Shown: one piece after another, positions 18,387 through 30,294 of the stretch
How positions within the stretch are numbered: the stretch's first letter is position 1
How the letters are laid out: every line of letters begins with the position of its first letter
NCBI GenBank assembly: GCA_023259035.1
Contig: JAHFRA010000012.1
Location: forward strand, 1-64,000
From: Gallionella sp.
Lineage (GTDB): Bacteria > Pseudomonadota > Gammaproteobacteria > Burkholderiales > Gallionellaceae
DNA: 64,000 nt
Reading direction: 5' to 3'
The notes under the pieces: generated by a model
What the model was told of the DNA's origin: nothing
Database searches by the model: none
Seen by the model: only the letters and a program-made list of their open reading frames with translations
Made by a program: the position numbers and the translations under genes

Positions 18387-19031
18387 AACGCTTCCTTTAA
18401 CATGTGGAAAAACGTACGGATACACTCACTCCTGCTTTCGTTTGCAGAACCCGCGAGAAAATTATGTTCCCTTGTACGGGGGTGAGGGTATCGGTGTTTG
18501 TCTGATTCTGGCGTAAGGGGCTGAGAAATTTTGCTGTCAGTGTTTGCCTGACAGGACGGCAAATGCGACGGAAGAAGCGGCTGGTATCTTATTGTTCTTT
18601 ATCTATATTCTATAAAGGCACTAAATTATGCATCTATAAAATATGCCAGAATATCCAAATATTTTATATGGCTAAATTCTCAGGGAAGCTCCGTTGCCCA
18701 CGCAACAGCCGGGAGGAATTTGCGAAGTGCAGCTCGTGTTAAGGGTTGTCAGATGCCTGCAAGCCTTGTTGCTGATGGCACACATCGCACAATTTGCGTT
18801 ACGCTTGATTGGCCCGTGCGCCACTGCGCAGCAGTTGCAACTACAATCGGCAAGTACCAACCGCACCGACCGTGCGGAAATTTCGGTAATGACTTTGTCC
18901 GAGACAAGTGATAGATCATCCCGCTCTGTTGGCTGCTTTGATGAACCCAGGGCTTGTATCAAACAGCTACGACGGCAGGCTACCAAGACCATCGAACTGC
19001 AACCTGGTGTGGCTTGGTTCGAGATGAAACA
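18387..19031. other. Non-coding interval between the stress cluster and recQ
   Basis: No convincing gene lies in these 645 bases. Positions 18590-18680 are strongly AT-rich, in contrast to their surroundings, and probably hold the promoter of the stress genes that run leftwards from 18386. I looked for a sigma-32 site and an FNR-type palindrome and found only weak partial matches. A minus-strand open frame at 18672-18992 rich in cysteine has no ribosome binding site and was not called. Confidence 0.6.
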
Positions 19032-20930
19032 TCAGCTCCCAACCCCACTCGCCAAATCCTTCACTACTTGCATAAATGCATCACCATACCGTGCGAGTTT
19101 AGCCTGCCCAACACCGCTGACCAGCCCCAATTCATCAACGCTGCTGGGGCGTCGTTTTAAAATTTCCAGCAGCGTGCTGTCGTGAAAGATAATGTATGGC
19201 GGCACGCCTTGCTCACGGGCGAGTTCCAGGCGTTTTGCTTTAAGGGCGAGCCACAATAGATCGTCATTCGCACCGGCAAAAGGTTCGCGCGCCTTGGCGT
19301 TACGTTCGGCGCGTTGGGTTTTGCGTTTGACGGGATCGGCATCGCGACGCAGCCATATTGCTTGTTCGCCGCGCAGTACCGAACGTGCGGCTTCGGTAAG
19401 TTTCAGCCCACCGTAGGCTTCAATATCCGATTCCAGCAGTCCGCCCGCCACGAGTTGACGATAAACGCTGCTCCATTGCGCTTGCGCTAATTCCTTGCCG
19501 ATGCCAAAGGTAGAAAGTTGCTGGTGACAAAATTGTTCGACTTTTGCGGTGGCTTTGCCCAGCAGGACATCGATTAGATGGGCGACGCCAAAGCGTTGCC
19601 CGGTCCGGTATACACAAGACAGCGCCATCCGAGCGGCTTGGGTCGCATCCCATGTGTCCACGGGTGAAAGGCAGTTGTCGCATTCTTTGCAATCTCCAGG
19701 GTGTTCTTCGCCAAAATAGCGCAGCATGGTTTGATGGCGACAGGCGGTGGATTCGCAGAAGCCGAGCAGCGCGTCAAGTTTTTTCAGTTCGACACGCTTG
19801 CGCTCTTCGGGGGCATCGCCGGACATCAGCATCTGGCGCATCGACACGACATCCCCCAAGCCGTAGGCCATCCACGCATTAGCGGGCAGACCGTCGCGTC
19901 CGGCACGTCCGGTTTCTTGATAGTAGCCTTCCATGCTCTTGGGCAGATCGAGATGCGCGACAAAGCGCACGTTGGGTTTGTCGATGCCCATGCCGAATGC
20001 GACGGTGGCAACCATGATGACACCCTCCTCGCGCAAAAATCTTTTCTGATTGGTGTTGCGCGTGGCAGAGTCCAGCCCCGCGTGATAGGGCAATGCATCC
20101 CACCCCTGCTCATTGAGCCACGCGGCGGTCTCATCGACCTTCTTGCGCGACAAGCAATACACGATGCCCGTGTTGTTGGGATGTTCGGTTTCGAGAAAGG
20201 CCTGCAACTGCTGCCGCGCATTGTTCTTCTGCATGACACGATAGCGAATGTTGGGGCGGTCGAAGCTGGAGACGAACTGCTCTGCATGTTCCAGCGCCAG
20301 CCGCTCGACGATCTCGCGCCGCGTAGGCGCATCTGCCGTGGCCGTCAACGCGATACGCGGCACATTGGGGAAACGTTCGTGCAACACGGTCAGCGCGCGG
20401 TACTCGGGACGGAAGTCGTGTCCCCATTGCGAGACGCAGTGGGCTTCGTCGATGGCAAAGAGAGCGATGGCGGATGTGTTAACTTTTCCGCCCCCTCCCC
20501 TGCCCTCCCCTTGGATGGGGAAGGAAGTTTGGGTGTTCAAGCGCTCCAAGAGATTCAAGAAGCTATCCGTCATCAGGCGCTCAGGGGCGACATACAGCAG
20601 CTTCAACTCGCCGCGCTGCAATTGCTGCGACACTTCGCGCGCAGCTTCAGCATCCAGGCTGGAATTAAGGAAGGCGGCCTGCACGCCGAGCTGTTTGAGA
20701 GCATCGACCTGATCCTGCATCAGCGCGATCAGCGGCGACACCACGATACCGACGCCATCGCGCAACAAAGCGGGTATCTGGTAGCACAGCGATTTTCCGC
20801 CGCCGGTGGGCATCAGCACCAGCGCATCGCCTCCCGCCGTGACGTGTTCGACGATGGATTGCTGCGCGCCGCGAAAGTCCGCATAACCAAATACGTCACG
20901 GAGAATCTGCTGGGGAGAGGAAATGGGCAT
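19032..20930 (-). CDS. recQ: ATP-dependent DNA helicase RecQ
   Basis: A 3'-5' helicase in recombination repair. Motifs: Walker [17 protein letters not shown] box [19 protein letters not shown], motif [12 protein letters not shown], zinc-binding CDNCLSP region, and a C-terminal HRDC domain ending at the stop. Start at the ATG at 20930 ([16 protein letters not shown]). About 16-20 residues ([18 protein letters not shown]) are inserted just before the DEAH strand and are encoded by a G/C-rich repeat. The insertion keeps the frame, so the enzyme may still work. Confidence 0.94.
   Translation of the reverse strand: MPISSPQQILRDVFGYADFRGAQQSIVEHVTAGGDALVLMPTGGGKSLCYQIPALLRDGVGIVVSPLIALMQDQVDALKQLGVQAAFLNSSLDAEAAREVSQQLQRGELKLLYVAPERLMTDSFLNLLERLNTQTSFPIQGEGRGGGGKVNTSAIALFAIDEAHCVSQWGHDFRPEYRALTVLHERFPNVPRIALTATADAPTRREIVERLALEHAEQFVSSFDRPNIRYRVMQKNNARQQLQAFLETEHPNNTGIVYCLSRKKVDETAAWLNEQGWDALPYHAGLDSATRNTNQKRFLREEGVIMVATVAFGMGIDKPNVRFVAHLDLPKSMEGYYQETGRAGRDGLPANAWMAYGLGDVVSMRQMLMSGDAPEERKRVELKKLDALLGFCESTACRHQTMLRYFGEEHPGDCKECDNCLSPVDTWDATQAARMALSCVYRTGQRFGVAHLIDVLLGKATAKVEQFCHQQLSTFGIGKELAQAQWSSVYRQLVAGGLLESDIEAYGGLKLTEAARSVLRGEQAIWLRRDADPVKRKTQRAERNAKAREPFAGANDDLLWLALKAKRLELAREQGVPPYIIFHDSTLLEILKRRPSSVDELGLVSGVGQAKLARYGDAFMQVVKDLASGVGS
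20489..20535. repeat. G/C-rich repeat inserted in frame within recQ
   Basis: The plus strand reads CCCCCTCCCC then CCTCCCCTTGGATGGGGAAGG, a partial palindrome typical of dispersed intergenic repeats. It encodes roughly RecQ residues 132-147, a segment absent from standard RecQ at this place. It is similar in type to the repeat at 43301-43338. Length and reading frame preserve the downstream DEAH motif. Confidence 0.7.
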
Positions 20931-20950
20931 GAATGCCACGCTGGCAGGGA

Positions 20951-21285
20951 TCAGCGCTTAACGGGCGTTACAGGCTTGGTAGCGGCCACTGCCGAAGCTG
21001 CTTCTGGCGACTGACTTTCGATTATCTGGAAGAACACTTCATCGCGCCTGATCATGCCCAGCTCGCTACGCACGCGTTCCTCGACAGCTTCGGTGCCTTG
21101 CTTGAGGTCGCGCACTTCAGCATCCAGTAAGGCGTTGCGTGCCCGTGTCTGCTGATTAGCCAATTGCTGCGACTCAACCTGACGATTCATATCCCACACC
21201 TTTAACCAGCCGCCCTTACCCAGCCACAACGGATACTGCAACAGCAGCAGCAGGACAACCAGTATCAGTGTGACTGCACGACGCA

Positions 21286-21286
<1 letters not shown>
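20951..21286 (-). CDS. ftsB: Cell division protein FtsB
   Basis: A bitopic divisome protein that pairs with FtsL and FtsQ at the septum. 111 residues: a short cytoplasmic start, one membrane helix ([18 protein letters not shown]), then a periplasmic coiled coil ([22 protein letters not shown]) and the FtsB signature [20 protein letters not shown]. The start codon shares a base with the eno stop (TAATG), so they are translationally coupled, as in many proteobacteria. The C-terminal Ala/Pro/Lys tail is variable. Confidence 0.94.
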
Positions 21287-22587
<1,301 letters not shown>

Positions 22588-23439
22588 TCAGACATTTTTC
22601 AAATCAAGTTTTTCTTCGATCAACCCTTGCCGCTTGACTGCTTCGTCCAGCACCTTCAACGTTTGCAGCAACGCCTTGAGATGCTTGAGCGGGAAGGCGT
22701 TCGGCCCGTCCGACAAGGCCTGCGACGGATTCGGATGCGTCTCCATGAACAGGCCGGAAATCCCCGCCGCCACCGCGGCGCGCGCCAGCACCGGCACGAA
22801 TTCGCGCTGCCCGCCGCTGGCTGTCCCTTGCCCGCCCGGCAGTTGCACCGAATGCGTCGCGTCGAACACCACCGGGCAACCGGTGCCGCGCATCACCGCC
22901 AGCGAGCGCATGTCCGACACCAGATTATTGTAACCGAACGACGCGCCGCGCTCACACACCATGATGTTGTCCTGCCCGCTGGCCTCACGCGCTTTCTGCA
23001 CCACGTTCTGCATATCCCACGGCGACAGGAATTGCCCCTTTTTGATATTCACCGGCTTGCCCGCACTGGCCACGGCATGGATGAAATCGGTCTGGCGGCA
23101 AAGAAACGCGGGCGTTTGCAGCACATCTACCACAGCCGCAACCGGCGCGATTTCCTCGATGCTATGCACGTCGGTCAACACCGGCACACCCAGTTGCACT
23201 TTCACTTCAGCGAGGATTTTTAGTCCGGCATCCAGGCCGAAGCCGCGAAATGATTTTCCGGAACTGCGGTTGGCCTTGTCGTAGGAAGACTTGTAGATGA
23301 ACGGGATATCCAGTTCGCAACAGATTTCCTGCAACTGCCCGGCGGTATCCAAAGCCATCTGTTGCGATTCGATCACACAAGGCCCGGCGATCAGGAACAG
23401 CGGGCGATTCAAACCGACATCAAAATTACATAGCTTCAT
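22588..23439 (-). CDS. kdsA: 3-deoxy-8-phosphooctulonate synthase
   Basis: Condenses phosphoenolpyruvate with arabinose 5-phosphate in the KDO branch of lipopolysaccharide synthesis. 283 residues: start [21 protein letters not shown] with AGGAG 10 nt upstream at 23439; the longer frame to 23577 runs through a repeat and is rejected. Motifs [21 protein letters not shown] and [12 protein letters not shown] are diagnostic. The Cys in AGPC suggests a possible metal-dependent form, but class assignment needs alignment. Co-transcribed with pyrG and eno. Confidence 0.97.
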   Translation of the reverse strand: MKLCNFDVGLNRPLFLIAGPCVIESQQMALDTAGQLQEICCELDIPFIYKSSYDKANRSSGKSFRGFGLDAGLKILAEVKVQLGVPVLTDVHSIEEIAPVAAVVDVLQTPAFLCRQTDFIHAVASAGKPVNIKKGQFLSPWDMQNVVQKAREASGQDNIMVCERGASFGYNNLVSDMRSLAVMRGTGCPVVFDATHSVQLPGGQGTASGGQREFVPVLARAAVAAGISGLFMETHPNPSQALSDGPNAFPLKHLKALLQTLKVLDEAVKRQGLIEEKLDLKNV

Positions 23440-23463
23440 GTTGCCACCGCTCCTGTTGCCAAT

Positions 23464-23519
23464 GTAGCGTGCGCTGTGCGCACGACACCGCCCGGAATCG
23501 TGCGCATAGCGCACGCTAC
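23464..23519. repeat. Palindromic repeat, GTAGCGTGCGC family, between pyrG and kdsA
   Basis: A 23-nt arm at 23464-23486 (GTAGCGTGCGCTGTGCGCAC...) pairs with an inverted copy at 23497-23519 with two mismatches. The same family occurs at 27474-27529. Placed between two co-directional genes of one operon, it could act as an mRNA hairpin. It spreads the pyrG-kdsA spacing to 186 nt. Confidence 0.75.
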
Positions 23520-23625
23520 ATCTGCCGTGTTCATGCCGTCGCCTCATTGCCGCTATACGAAACACCACGCATGGCAACTTCGGCGGCTGGCGGCATTACC
23601 CGCACCGCCGCTACGCGCACCGTGT

Positions 23626-25374
<1,749 letters not shown>

Positions 25375-25471
25375 CTATATTGTTGACAGCACGAGGAGAA
25401 AAAATTTACATTCGCTTCGCACCGAATTTTGTCTTCGCAGGCCCGGCTGCAATCACCACTCAGGAGATCAC

Positions 25472-27439
25472 ATGTCCAACATTCAATCCATCTTGCATGA
25501 AACCCGTGTTTTCAGCCCTTCTGATGAATTTGTCAGACAGGCAAATGTTTCCGGTATGGCAAGTTATCAAGCCTTGTGCAACGCGGCGGAGCGGGACTAC
25601 GAGGGCTTTTGGGCCAAGCTGGCGCGCGAAACTCTGCAATGGAAAAAGCCTTTCACCAAGGTGCTGGACGAGAGCAATACCCCCTTCTTCAAGTGGTTTG
25701 AAGATGGCGAGTTGAATGTTTCCTACAACTGTCTCGACAAACACCTCACCAGCCAACCGGAAAAGACCGCGATCATTTTCGAGGCCGACGACGGCACGGT
25801 GACGAAAATCAATTACCGCGACCTGCATGCGCGCGTTTGCCAATTCGCCAACGCCCTGAAGTCGCGCGGCATCAAAAAAGGCGACCGCGTCGTCGTCTAC
25901 ATGCCGATGAGCATCGAGGCGGTGGTTGCGATGCAGGCCTGTGCACGTATCGGCGCGATCCATTCGGTGGTGTTCGCCGGTTTTTCCTCGAAGAGCCTGC
26001 ACGAGCGCATCACCGATGCGCAGGCGTGTGCGGTGATTACCGCCGACGCGCAGATGCGCGGCGGCAAGGTGATGCCGCTGAAGCCGGCGGTGGATGAAGC
26101 GCTGGCGATGGGCGATTGTGAGATGGTGCACAGCGTCATCGTCTACCGGCGCGCCGCCTGCGAAACCGCGTGGAACGCGCGGCACGACATCTGGTGGCAC
26201 GACCTGGTGGCGGGGCAAAGCGCCGCCTGCGAACCGGAATGGGTCGGTGCGGAACATCCTCTGTTCATCCTCTACACCTCCGGTTCCACCGGAAAACCCA
26301 AGGGTGTTCAGCACTCCAGCGGTGGCTATTTGCTTGGCACAATGGTCTCGATGCAGTGGGTGTTCGATTACAAGGCCAGCGACATTTTCTGGTGTACCGC
26401 AGACGTGGGCTGGATCACCGGCCACAGCTACGTTGCCTACGGCCCGCTGGCGATGGGTGCCACACAGGTGGTGTTCGAGGGCATCCCCACTTATCCCAAC
26501 GCCGGACGTTTCTGGAAAATGATCCAGGATCACAAGGTGACGATCTTCTACACCGCGCCGACGGCGATCCGTTCGCTGATCAAGCTTGGCGGCGATTTGC
26601 CAAAACAATATGACCTGTCCAGCCTGCGCCTGCTCGGCACGGTCGGAGAACCGATCAATCCGGAAGCGTGGATGTGGTACTACAACACCGTGGGCCAGAC
26701 ACGCTGCCCGATTGTGGACACCTGGTGGCAGACCGAAACCGGCTGCCACATGATCGCCCCGCTGCCCGGCGCGATGCCTCTCAAGCCGGGCACCTGCACG
26801 CTGCCGCTGCCCGGCATCATGGCAACCATCGTCAACGAGGCAGGCGACGAAGTACATGACCAGCACGGCGGTTTCCTGGTCATCAAACGACCTTTCCCGT
26901 CGCAGATCCGCACTATCTGGGGCGACCCGCAACGCTACCGGAAAGGCTATTTCCCCGAGGAAATGCGCGGCTCCTACTTGGCGGGAGATTCCGCACACCG
27001 CGATGAAGACGGCTATTTCTGGATCATGGGGCGGATCGACGATGTGCTGAATGTATCAGGCCACCGTCTGGGCACGATGGAAATCGAATCGGCGCTGGCT
27101 GCCAACCCGCTGGTCGCGGAGGCCGCTGTGGTCGGCAAGCCGCATGAAATCAAGGGTGAAGCGGTAGTAGCGTTTGTCGTGCTGAAAGGTGTGCGCCCCG
27201 ACAACCCGGCAAAAGCAAAAGAAATCGCCGAAATACTGCGCAACTGGGTGAGCAAGGAAATCGGCCCGATCGCCAAGCCCGACGAAATCCGCTTCGGCGA
27301 AAACCTGCCCAAGACCCGTTCCGGAAAAATCATGCGGCGCCTGCTGCGCGCCATCGCCAAGGGCGAGGAAATAACCCAGGATGTTTCGACGCTGGAAAAT
27401 CCGGCCATACTGGAACAGTTGAAAAATGCGGTGCGCTAG
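25472..27439 (+). CDS. acs: Acetyl-CoA synthetase
   Basis: Activates acetate to acetyl-CoA through an acetyl-AMP intermediate. 655 residues starting [17 protein letters not shown] after AGGAG. It shows the AMP-binding loop [12 protein letters not shown], the WWQTETG motif and the acetylation-controlled lysine in [12 protein letters not shown]. The length matches Acs (about 650). The frame is open far upstream, but the ribosome binding site fixes this ATG. It is divergent from pyrG with 178 nt between, and is followed by a palindromic repeat rather than a clear terminator. Confidence 0.97.
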   Translation: MSNIQSILHETRVFSPSDEFVRQANVSGMASYQALCNAAERDYEGFWAKLARETLQWKKPFTKVLDESNTPFFKWFEDGELNVSYNCLDKHLTSQPEKTAIIFEADDGTVTKINYRDLHARVCQFANALKSRGIKKGDRVVVYMPMSIEAVVAMQACARIGAIHSVVFAGFSSKSLHERITDAQACAVITADAQMRGGKVMPLKPAVDEALAMGDCEMVHSVIVYRRAACETAWNARHDIWWHDLVAGQSAACEPEWVGAEHPLFILYTSGSTGKPKGVQHSSGGYLLGTMVSMQWVFDYKASDIFWCTADVGWITGHSYVAYGPLAMGATQVVFEGIPTYPNAGRFWKMIQDHKVTIFYTAPTAIRSLIKLGGDLPKQYDLSSLRLLGTVGEPINPEAWMWYYNTVGQTRCPIVDTWWQTETGCHMIAPLPGAMPLKPGTCTLPLPGIMATIVNEAGDEVHDQHGGFLVIKRPFPSQIRTIWGDPQRYRKGYFPEEMRGSYLAGDSAHRDEDGYFWIMGRIDDVLNVSGHRLGTMEIESALAANPLVAEAAVVGKPHEIKGEAVVAFVVLKGVRPDNPAKAKEIAEILRNWVSKEIGPIAKPDEIRFGENLPKTRSGKIMRRLLRAIAKGEEITQDVSTLENPAILEQLKNAVR

Positions 27440-27473
27440 TCAGCTGGATTTCGGTGGAGACTGAGCTAGCGTA

Positions 27474-27529
27474 GCGTGCGCTGTGCGCACGACATAATTC
27501 GATTCAGGAATCGTGCGCACAGCGCGCGC
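27474..27529. repeat. Palindromic repeat, GTAGCGTGCGC family, downstream of acs
   Basis: GCGTGCGCTGTGCGCACGA at 27474-27492 pairs with TCGTGCGCACAGCGCGCGC at 27511-27529. It is the second copy of the family seen at 23464-23519. The position just behind acs would let it work as a 3' stabilising hairpin or weak terminator. Confidence 0.75.
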
Positions 27530-27631
27530 CGCATTGGCATTATTGAGGCCAGTAACCCCTCTGATTCCGATTGACCTGCCCGCAACACCTCGGCTACTAT
27601 CGCGCCAACTTCAAGCCTATAGGGCTCGCCT

Positions 27632-29179
27632 GTGCCACTGATCAGACTCGTTTTTTTTGCACTCTTTGCCTTTATTGCGCTTGCCACAATGCCATTGGCC
27701 CATGCCGAAGAAACGCTGGCGCTGAACACCCCACAGACAGATTCTCTCCAGCCCGAATCACTTTCCCGGCCCGAATCACTTTCATCGGCACGCAATATTG
27801 AGTTAGAGCTGGTTCCAGACAATATCCTGTCGATGAGCAATGATCCGCCCATAAGCGATCTCTGGGTGCGCATACGCGTCGGTTTCGCCATGCGCGACCT
27901 GAACAGCCCTTTGATCGCCAAACATGAGCAATGGTACGCTAACCGCCCCGACTACGTCGCGCGCATGACCGAGCGGGCGCGCCGCTATCTCTACTACATC
28001 ACATGCGAAGTCGAACGGCGCGGCATGCCCACCGAAATCGCCCTGTTGCCGATGATAGAAAGCGCCTTCAATCCGGGCGCATACTCAACCAGCCGCGCTT
28101 CCGGTATCTGGCAATTCATTCCCTCCACCGGCAAGAATTTCGGCATGCAGCAAAACTGGTGGTATGACGGTCGCCGCGATGTCATCAGCGCGACCAATGG
28201 CGCCCTTGACTACCTGCAGAAACTGCACGACATGTTCGGCGATTGGGAGTTGGCTCTGGCCGCCTACAATTGGGGCGAAGGCGCGGTACAACGCGCACAG
28301 GAACGCAATCGCAAGCGCGGATTGCCGGTGGACTACTCGAGCCTGAAACTGCCGAATGAAACACGCAGCTACGTACCCAAGCTGCTGGCTGTAAAAAACA
28401 TCGTCGCAAATCCGGCCAATTTTGGTCTGGCGTTGCAAGACATCCCCAATGAGCCTTATTTCGCTGCTGTTTCCACCACCAAACACATTGACGTAAAACT
28501 TGCCGCGCAACTGGCCGACATCCCGATGGAAGAATTTATGGCGCTCAATCCGGGCCATAACCGCCCGGTAATCTTGCAAGGCAGCAATGATCTGATCCTG
28601 CTGCCAATGGACAAGATGGAAACTTTTCGCGCGAACCTGGAAAACTACGACAAACCACTGGTCAACTGGCAATCCTACCAGCCCAAGAAAGGTGAACGCC
28701 TCGATAAACTCGCGCCGCGTTTCGGCTTATCCGTCGAGAAGCTTAAGTCGGTAAACAGCCTGGGGCGCAGCAGCGTGAGCACCGGACAAACCTTGCTGGT
28801 GCCGATCAATGGTGAAGACAGCGAAACCGATGGCGAATTTGCAGCATTCAACATGCACCTTGCGCCAACCGGTGACGGCGGTACGCGCACCATCAAACAT
28901 ACCGTACGCCAGGGCGAGACATTGGCGAGTGTGGCACGGCGCTACCATGTCAGCGTTGCCAGCCTGCAAAGTTCAAATATCTCATTAAAACAACTCAAAC
29001 CGGGTAAAACCATCACTGTTGTGCAACTGGTATCCCGCAAACACGCCAGGCGCCTGGCCAAATCCGCCCGCCGCTCACCCGCACTGGCACAAACCGGTAC
29101 AACCCGAAAACCAGTCCTGAACAAGACACAAAAGCGTGTGCATGTCGCTTACAACAGCACGGCTAGCCCCGCGATGTAA
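27632..29179 (+). CDS. mltD: Membrane-bound lytic murein transglycosylase D
   Basis: Cleaves peptidoglycan glycan strands. 515 residues from a GTG start that gives a signal peptide (PLIRLVFFALFAFIALATMPLAHA). The Slt catalytic domain has the Glu in MIESAFNPGAYSTSRASGIWQFIPSTG and the AAYNWGEG motif. Two LysM units follow, about 350-392 and 428-470 (the latter VRQGETLASVARRYHVSV). The C-terminus is basic. No lipobox Cys follows the signal, unlike Escherichia coli MltD. The end overlaps the convergent yqjK gene by 17 nt. Confidence 0.93.
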   Translation: MPLIRLVFFALFAFIALATMPLAHAEETLALNTPQTDSLQPESLSRPESLSSARNIELELVPDNILSMSNDPPISDLWVRIRVGFAMRDLNSPLIAKHEQWYANRPDYVARMTERARRYLYYITCEVERRGMPTEIALLPMIESAFNPGAYSTSRASGIWQFIPSTGKNFGMQQNWWYDGRRDVISATNGALDYLQKLHDMFGDWELALAAYNWGEGAVQRAQERNRKRGLPVDYSSLKLPNETRSYVPKLLAVKNIVANPANFGLALQDIPNEPYFAAVSTTKHIDVKLAAQLADIPMEEFMALNPGHNRPVILQGSNDLILLPMDKMETFRANLENYDKPLVNWQSYQPKKGERLDKLAPRFGLSVEKLKSVNSLGRSSVSTGQTLLVPINGEDSETDGEFAAFNMHLAPTGDGGTRTIKHTVRQGETLASVARRYHVSVASLQSSNISLKQLKPGKTITVVQLVSRKHARRLAKSARRSPALAQTGTTRKPVLNKTQKRVHVAYNSTASPAM

Positions 29180-29462
29180 GCCTTGCAGAAAAAGCCGCGA
29201 CCGCGCGGTAGCTCTTCCACACGCGCCACGCGCCTGCCATCAAGCCAACCACCCCGCGTCGTCGAATCACGAATATCGCAACCACACCAGCAACCAGCAC
29301 AGGATTCGAACCCAGGAAACGCACGGCAACCAGCCCTTGATCGGCAAATGCCAGCGGCGCACGCCAACGCGCTCCCATTCCGGCCACCTGCTCGCGCTGC
29401 GAGGCGATTCTCGCCAGCAACTCTGCGCGATGCTGCATCACACCGAGCGTCTGTTTATTCAT
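29163..29462 (-). CDS. YqjK-like small membrane protein
   Basis: 99 residues starting MNKQTLGVMQHRAELLARIASQRE, an Arg-rich amphipathic helix typical of YqjK, followed by a hydrophobic patch (PVLVAGVVAIFVI) and a basic tail. It is the last of three co-directional genes equivalent to the yqjD-yqjE-yqjK trio, overlapping yqjE by 8 nt. Envelope or ribosome association is known for YqjD; the role of YqjK is unknown. The gene ends inside the 3' end of convergent mltD. Confidence 0.8.
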   Translation of the reverse strand: MNKQTLGVMQHRAELLARIASQREQVAGMGARWRAPLAFADQGLVAVRFLGSNPVLVAGVVAIFVIRRRGVVGLMAGAWRVWKSYRAVAAFSARLTSRG

Positions 29463-29838
29463 GATCAACATTCAGATGCTGCCTATCTTTGGCCAATTCA
29501 GCGAGACTGGCAGAAAACAGTTTGGATTTCACCTGCATTCTGCCGCGCACCAGCAGCGTCATGACCACACCCAGTGCAAAGAAAATGGTACACAGCATGC
29601 CGAGCACAGCAATACGATGATCATCCCAAAACAGCACCACGATAAAAACGGTAAGCAACAGCAAGCCCATACCGAAACAAAACAGCGCGAACAATGTAAA
29701 AAGGAACATCTGCGTTAAACGCAAACGTTCCTCTTGCAACTCGTTCGCCAGCAATTCAAGCCGCGTTGAAACGATGGAGGTCAGTGTAGACAGCAACTGC
29801 CTGATCGACCCCATCAGGCCCGAACTTGCTTCCGCCAT
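29455..29838 (-). CDS. yqjE: YqjE-like phage-holin-superfamily membrane protein
   Basis: 127 residues: an N-terminal amphipathic helix (GSIRQLLSTLTSIVSTRLELLANELQEE), then two closely spaced membrane helices (MFLFTLFALFCFGMGLLLLTVFIVVLF and AVLGMLCTIFFALGVVMTLLV) and a charged cytoplasmic tail. This is the YqjE / holin-X pattern. It lies 3 nt downstream of the DUF883 gene and overlaps yqjK, so all three form an operon. Confidence 0.88.
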   Translation of the reverse strand: MAEASSGLMGSIRQLLSTLTSIVSTRLELLANELQEERLRLTQMFLFTLFALFCFGMGLLLLTVFIVVLFWDDHRIAVLGMLCTIFFALGVVMTLLVRGRMQVKSKLFSASLAELAKDRQHLNVDHE

Positions 29839-29841
29839 CGC

Positions 29842-30171
29842 TCAGCGTCCACGCGAAATAAGCATACCTATAATCAACCCCGCCCCCGCAGCGATTCCCA
29901 CCGCCTTCCACGGATTCTCATGCACGTATTCGTCGGTTACTTTTGCCGCTTGTTTAGTCCTGGCGACCACCGCATCCTGCGCAGCGGCAAGACGCTCCTT
30001 GGCGGCTGCCAGATTTTCCTGGATGCGCTCACGCACTGCGGACACTTTTTCGCCGGCTTGACCAGCCGTTGCACGCAACAACTCCTCCGCATCGGCCACC
30101 ACTACGCGCAAATCCTGCATGAGTTTTTCCTTGCTGACTTCGCCCTCTACGCCTGCTAATCTTGTGCTCAT
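29842..30171 (-). CDS. yqjD: DUF883 family protein (YqjD/ElaB-like)
   Basis: 109 residues: a long amphipathic helix (LMQDLRVVVADAEELLRATAGQAGEKVSAV) and a C-terminal membrane anchor with the family glycine motif AAGAGLIIGMLISRGR. YqjD and ElaB of Escherichia coli are inner-membrane proteins that tether ribosomes in stationary phase. The start is MSTRLAGVEGE at 30171; the open frame upstream has no support. First gene of the yqjDEK operon. Confidence 0.9.
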   Translation of the reverse strand: MSTRLAGVEGEVSKEKLMQDLRVVVADAEELLRATAGQAGEKVSAVRERIQENLAAAKERLAAAQDAVVARTKQAAKVTDEYVHENPWKAVGIAAGAGLIIGMLISRGR

Positions 30172-30294
30172 GATTATCTCCTTCAAACGATAAAATAACC
30201 GCCATTCGGCGTACTTGACCACGATACCTCCGAGAGGTACTTCCAATGTGAACCGGAGCCTCTGCTGCCTTTTTAATCCTAAAACACCCGAGCG

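Noticed and set aside
18500..18550. Possible sigma-32 promoter for the stress cluster (CTGACAG, 13 nt, CCCCTTAC on minus)
   Set aside because: Only 3/7 match at -35; the spacing fits but the site is too weak to call.
18672..18992. Cys-rich 106-residue frame on minus before recQ
   Set aside because: No ribosome binding site, no recognised Cys spacing, and an overlapping plus-strand frame is equally long. Possibly a remnant, but not supported.
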